Shown here in pieces: positions 5,963 through 8,551 of a DNA stretch of 8,551 bases. The notes beneath the pieces are model-generated. The model made no database searches and was not told the origin of the DNA. It saw nothing but the letters and a program-made list of their open reading frames with translations. Origin of the DNA: JBKPRX01 sp046734795 (GTDB lineage Bacteria; Actinomycetota; Thermoleophilia; Gaiellales; Gaiellaceae); the NCBI GenBank assembly GCA_046734795.1, contig JBKPRX010000004.1, positions 1 to 8,551 of the forward strand. Direction: 5' to 3'. A program made the position numbers and the translations under genes. Position 1 is the first letter of the stretch, and every line of letters begins with the position of its first letter.

Positions 5963-7069
5963 GTGACAGTGCAGGACAGCGACCTCGTGGCGGCGAGCCT
6001 CGCCGGAGACCATGCGGCCTTCGGCGAGCTCGCGGACCGGCACGCGCCTCGGCTCTCGGCGCTCGCAGAGCGCCTGCTCGGCGACGCCGTCGAGGCCGAG
6101 GACCTGACGCAGGAGACGCTGCTCCAGGCGTACCTCGGGCTGGGCCGCCTCCGCGAGCCGGAGCGGTTCTCGAGCTGGGTGTACGGCATCGCGCTCAACC
6201 TCGCCAAGATGCGCCTGCGCAGCCGCCGCAACGGCGCGCTGCCGGCGCTCGATCCGACTCGGCTGGCGGCCCTCGTGGCCGCCGATCCATCGCCGGCCGA
6301 GATCCTCGAGACGCGCGAGGTGTGGTCGCTCGTCGCCTGCGCGCTGAACGTGCTGCCGGCGGCGCAGCGGCGGGCGGTGCTCCTGCACTACGTGGACGGG
6401 CTGTCGTGCGAGGAGATCGCCGCGCTCCTCGGCGAGCCGGCGGGAACCGTTCGCGTCCGGCTGCACCGGGCGCGGGCGCGTCTGCGCGACCGCCTGTCGA
6501 GTCTGGCTCCGACACGAAGGGAGGTTCCGATGATCGAAATGACCCTCGAGGACGTCGTGATTCGGGTTCTGGCGGGCGAGGAGGTCTCGAGCCGCTCGCT
6601 CCGCATCGTCCTGCTCCGCGAGAAGGGCGGCGACCGCGTGCTGCCGATCTGGATCGGCGCGGCCGAGGGAGACGCGCTCGCACTCCAGCTCACCGGCGGG
6701 ACGATGCCGCGGCCGCTCACCGCCGATCTGATGGCGAGCCTGCTCGAGGCGAGCGGTGCCGCCGTCGAACGGGTCGCCGTCGCGAGCCTGCGCGACAAGA
6801 CCTTCTACGCCGTGCTCACCCTCTCGGCGGGCGGCCGGACGAGCGAGATCGACGCCCGCCCGAGCGACGCGCTGAACCTCGCGACGAGGGTCGGCGCGCC
6901 GATCTACGTCGACCCGAAGATCATGGACGCGAGCGGCATGTGCGCCGACGAGGTCCGCGGCAAGCTCGACGACGAGTCGCCGTTCGAGGACGAGCCGGAG
7001 GGCGAGTGGCGCACGCTCTCGGCGGAGCTCCTGGAGAGCCTGCACCCGCCGTGGCCCGGGACGAAGTAG
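5963..7069 (+). CDS. ECF-type sigma factor fused to a bifunctional nuclease (BFN/DUF151) domain
   Basis: One uninterrupted frame of 368 residues from GTG 5963. The N-terminal half is an ECF sigma factor: region 2 with AFGELADRHAPRL, EAEDLTQETLLQAY and RFSSWVYGIALNLAKMRLR, a linker, then region 4 with VLPAAQRRAVLLHYVDGLSCEEIAALLG and TVRVRLHRARARLRDRL. The C-terminal half is a BFN domain (TM0160/plant BBD-like; nuclease activity reported for the plant proteins) with VLPIWIGAAEGDALALQL, RPLTADLM, DKTFYAVL and the hallmark EIDARPSDALNLATR-PIYV, then an acidic tail. At the junction, AAGGGAGG (6517-6524) precedes ATG 6530, so the nuclease half can probably also be made alone. Longer starts (GTG 5912) would run through the divergent glnA promoter and add residues unlike any sigma factor. 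The start could also be GTG 5969. No anti-sigma gene is adjacent. Confidence 0.85.
   Translation: MTVQDSDLVAASLAGDHAAFGELADRHAPRLSALAERLLGDAVEAEDLTQETLLQAYLGLGRLREPERFSSWVYGIALNLAKMRLRSRRNGALPALDPTRLAALVAADPSPAEILETREVWSLVACALNVLPAAQRRAVLLHYVDGLSCEEIAALLGEPAGTVRVRLHRARARLRDRLSSLAPTRREVPMIEMTLEDVVIRVLAGEEVSSRSLRIVLLREKGGDRVLPIWIGAAEGDALALQLTGGTMPRPLTADLMASLLEASGAAVERVAVASLRDKTFYAVLTLSAGGRTSEIDARPSDALNLATRVGAPIYVDPKIMDASGMCADEVRGKLDDESPFEDEPEGEWRTLSAELLESLHPPWPGTK
6517..6532 (+). promoter_or_regulatory. Internal ribosome binding site and ATG at the sigma/BFN junction
   Basis: AAGGGAGGT (6517-6525) lies 4 nt before ATG 6530, in frame with the upstream sigma domain. It is far stronger than anything before the gene's own GTG. 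It would start a free BFN protein of 179 residues, close to the usual length of stand-alone DUF151 proteins. Confidence 0.6.
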
Positions 7070-7098
7070 TGGACGCCCTCGGCACCGGCTGGTAGCCT
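7070..7098 (+). promoter_or_regulatory. Predicted promoter of the ABC exporter genes
   Basis: TGGACG (7070-7075) and TAGCCT (7093-7098) are 17 nt apart, and TG at 7090-7091 forms an extended -10. Each hexamer is a partial match (the -35 has T-G-A-C spacing; the -10 keeps TA...T). The start would fall about 7105-7109, at or just before the ATG of the small leader frame. Confidence 0.5.
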
Positions 7099-7108
7099 CG
7101 ACCTCCTG

Positions 7109-7129
7109 ATGCTGCTCCGCTTCGGCTAA
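7109..7129 (+). CDS. Possible six-residue leader peptide (MLLRFG)
   Basis: ATG to TAA encodes M-L-L-R-F-G. There is no Shine-Dalgarno, but the predicted promoter places transcription start close to this ATG, so leaderless translation, common in actinobacteria, is possible. The codons coincide with the 5' strands of both long-range stems of the leader (7110-7118 and 7119-7126), so a ribosome here would melt the structure hiding the downstream ribosome site. Existence as a translated frame is inference. Confidence 0.35.
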   Translation: MLLRFG

Positions 7130-7217
7130 CTCCGAGCTGCGCGCGCGCCTCCCGCGGGAGAGGCGCGCCCTGTCGCGCTACGCCGAAGCCGGTTCCCGCG
7201 AATACAAAGGAGCAGCA
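7110..7217 (+). promoter_or_regulatory. Structured leader sequestering the ABC ATPase ribosome site
   Basis: Three nested stems can be drawn. P1 pairs TGCTGCTCC (7110-7118) with GGAGCAGCA (7209-7217), which contains the GGAG ribosome site of the ATPase gene. P2 pairs GCTTCGGC (7119-7126) with GCCGAAGC (7182-7189). P3 is a 9-bp hairpin pairing 7143-7151 with 7160-7168. P1 and P2 are contiguous on the 5' side and separated by a 19-nt bulge on the 3' side. The whole non-coding stretch 7070-7218 is thus promoter plus folded leader. It matches no riboswitch class I recognise; it may be a peptide-dependent attenuator or an uncharacterised sensor RNA. Confidence 0.6.
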
Positions 7218-7218
7218 C

Positions 7219-8016
7219 GTGTTTGCCGTCGAAGTTCACAACCTGCGCAAGGAGTTCGTCCGGAAGGACGGGAGCGGCCTCGCGAGGCGCCGCCGCCGCG
7301 TCGCCGCGCTGAAGGACGTCTCGTTCACGATGGAGCGCGGTGAGTGCGTCGCGATCCTGGGTCAGAACGGCTCGGGCAAGTCGACGCTCGTCCGCCTGCT
7401 CGCGACGCTCCTGCTCCACGACGGCGGGAGTGCGCGTGTCTTCGGGCACGACGTCTTCCGCGAGCCGCGCGCCGTCCAGCGGTTGGTCAATCGCGTCTCG
7501 GTGGAGGCGTCGTTCTTCAAGAAGATGTCCGCGACCGAGAACCTGAGCTACTCCGCCCGCTTCTATGGGCTGACCGGCGCGCAGACACGGCCGCGGATCC
7601 CGGAGATCCTGACGCGCGTCGGCTTCCCGGACGACCGCCGCACCGAGGCGATGGAGAACCTCTCACGCGGCATGCAGCAGAAGGTCGCGCTCGCGCGGGC
7701 GCTCCTCACGGCGCCCGTCCTGCTGCTCCTCGACGAGCCGACGACCGGCCTCGATCCGCGCTCCAAGCTCGAGGTGCAGCAGTTCATCGAGGAGATGTGG
7801 CGGACGCACGACACGACGACGCTGCTCTGCACGCACGACCTCGTCGAGGCCGAGACGCTCGCCAACCGCGTCGGGATCCTCGACGACGGCGAGCTCCTCT
7901 GCCTCGAGCCGGCGGACGAGCTCAAGCGCCGCTACGCCTCGGACACCCTCGAGGAGGCGTTCTTCGCGGCGACGGGCCGGTCGTTCGAGGAGGAGCGAGA
8001 GGAGGTACCGGCATGA
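7219..8016 (+). CDS. ABC-2 type exporter, ATP-binding protein
   Basis: 265-residue ATPase subunit of an ABC-2 (DrrA/CcmA-like) exporter, which powers the membrane partner encoded next. Landmarks: MFAVEVHNLRKEF start, basic stretch RRRRR (23-27), Walker A GQNGSGKST (48-56), signature LSRGMQQK (148-155), Walker B VLLLLDEP (167-174) with TTGLD, and H-loop His206 (CTHD). At the Q-loop (SVEASFFKKMSATENL, about 94-109) the usual Gln is not present; Val or Glu occupies the position. GTG start with AAGGAG 6 nt upstream, inside the P1 stem of the leader. The ATGA overlap with the permease shows a coupled pair. Drug, lipid or polysaccharide export are all possible; the substrate cannot be read from the sequence. 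Confidence 0.95.
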   Translation: MFAVEVHNLRKEFVRKDGSGLARRRRRVAALKDVSFTMERGECVAILGQNGSGKSTLVRLLATLLLHDGGSARVFGHDVFREPRAVQRLVNRVSVEASFFKKMSATENLSYSARFYGLTGAQTRPRIPEILTRVGFPDDRRTEAMENLSRGMQQKVALARALLTAPVLLLLDEPTTGLDPRSKLEVQQFIEEMWRTHDTTTLLCTHDLVEAETLANRVGILDDGELLCLEPADELKRRYASDTLEEAFFAATGRSFEEEREEVPA

Positions 8017-8551
8017 CCCAGGGCGCGGCAACAACGCTCCGCCACGAGCTGATCGGCTTCAGCGGAGTCGTCCAGCGCAACGTCTACCTCGTCAAGCGGT
8101 ACATCTGGTGGGACATCGCGTTCATGCTCTGGACGATCGCGAACACGCTCACGATCGTCTTCATCGCCCGCGGCGTGAACGTGTCGGAGGCGCAGCAGAA
8201 CGCGCTCGCGACGAAGTTCCTCGTCGGCGGCGTGATCTGGGCCTACCTCGGGATCATCTTCGAGATCGTCACCGAGACGGTGGCCTGGGAGCGCTGGGAG
8301 GGGACGATCGAGTACACGTTCATGGCCCCGGTCGCGCGGCCGGTGCACCTCTTCGGGATGGGGATCTTTTCGGTGCTCTACGGGATCGTGCGCGCGGCGA
8401 TCCTCTTCGTCTGCGTCGTCGCGTTCATCGGCATCCACGTGCCGCACGCGAACTACCCGGCGGCGCTCGCGGTGCTCGCGATCGCGTCGGTCTCGTTCAT
8501 CGGGATCGGGATGATGACCGCCGTCCTGCCGCTCATCTCGCCCGAGAAGGG
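8013..8551 (+). CDS. ABC-2 type exporter permease, 3'-truncated
   Basis: Membrane subunit partner of the preceding ATPase; the frame is open to the right edge (179 complete codons). ATG 8013 overlaps the ATPase stop (ATGA) and has GGAGGT 6 nt upstream. The first residues are hydrophilic (MTQGAATTLRHELIG). Hydrophobic segments follow at about 28-51, 68-90, 112-140 and 148-173. Between segments two and three, the cytoplasmic stretch ERWEGTIEYTFMAPVARP is the ABC-2 motif (E-x-G-T-x-E ... P) that contacts the ATPase. A complete subunit of this class is about 250-280 residues, so roughly a third is missing. The substrate is unknown. Confidence 0.92.
   Translation, partial: MTQGAATTLRHELIGFSGVVQRNVYLVKRYIWWDIAFMLWTIANTLTIVFIARGVNVSEAQQNALATKFLVGGVIWAYLGIIFEIVTETVAWERWEGTIEYTFMAPVARPVHLFGMGIFSVLYGIVRAAILFVCVVAFIGIHVPHANYPAALAVLAIASVSFIGIGMMTAVLPLISPEK

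Noticed and set aside
5934..5965. GTAAC/CGTG pair as an ECF autoregulatory promoter for the sigma gene
   Set aside because: The gap is about 23 nt rather than the usual 16-17 and the CGTG overlaps the start codon.
7139..7170. GC-rich hairpin after the sigma-BFN gene as its intrinsic terminator
   Set aside because: No U-tract follows, and the hairpin is nested inside the larger leader fold of the ABC genes, which explains it better.

Overview
This is a high-GC window (roughly 70% by eye) with GTG starts, strong GGAGG-type ribosome sites and many 4-nt gene overlaps. That points to a high-GC Gram-positive bacterium. The divergent ECF-like gene with a fused nuclease domain and the overall protein style suggest a deep-branching actinobacterium such as Thermoleophilia/Gaiellales, but this is inference and only moderately certain.

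Left side (1-1915): the 3' part of an HNH endonuclease gene (+) meets a mercaptopyruvate-sulfurtransferase-like rhodanese (-) tail to tail, with overlapping stop codons. Head-to-head with the rhodanese is a gene for an exported SIMPL/DUF541 protein (+). Bases 1916-2013 hold three stem-loops and no gene.

Centre (2014-5930, minus strand): a compact nitrogen operon read right to left: glnA (type I glutamine synthetase), a phosphinothricin-acetyltransferase-like GNAT, a PII signal protein and an Amt ammonium channel. The spacings are 0 nt, then a 4-nt GTGA overlap, then a 4-nt ATGA overlap. The operon covers uptake of ammonium (Amt), its gating (PII), its assimilation (GlnA), and possibly protection of GlnA from substrate-analogue inhibitors (GNAT). 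The PII protein is unusual: the T-loop tyrosine, the 2-oxoglutarate glutamine and several ATP-contact residues are replaced. The glnA leader is very organised: a sigma-70-type promoter, two tandem 6-nt-loop hairpins, and an intrinsic terminator with seven U that is mutually exclusive with the second hairpin. This resembles the two-hexaloop antiterminators bound by ANTAR proteins.

Right of it (5963-7069, plus strand): a gene diverging from glnA that encodes an ECF-type sigma factor fused in frame to a bifunctional-nuclease (BFN/DUF151) domain. A strong internal ribosome site sits exactly at the domain junction.

Right end (7070-8551, plus strand): a two-gene ABC-2 type exporter (ATPase, then a permease cut by the window end). 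It is preceded by a promoter and a long folded leader in which a six-codon reading frame lies on the strand predicted to mask the ATPase ribosome site. This arrangement suggests translational attenuation.

No tRNA, rRNA, CRISPR array, insertion sequence or integration site was seen.
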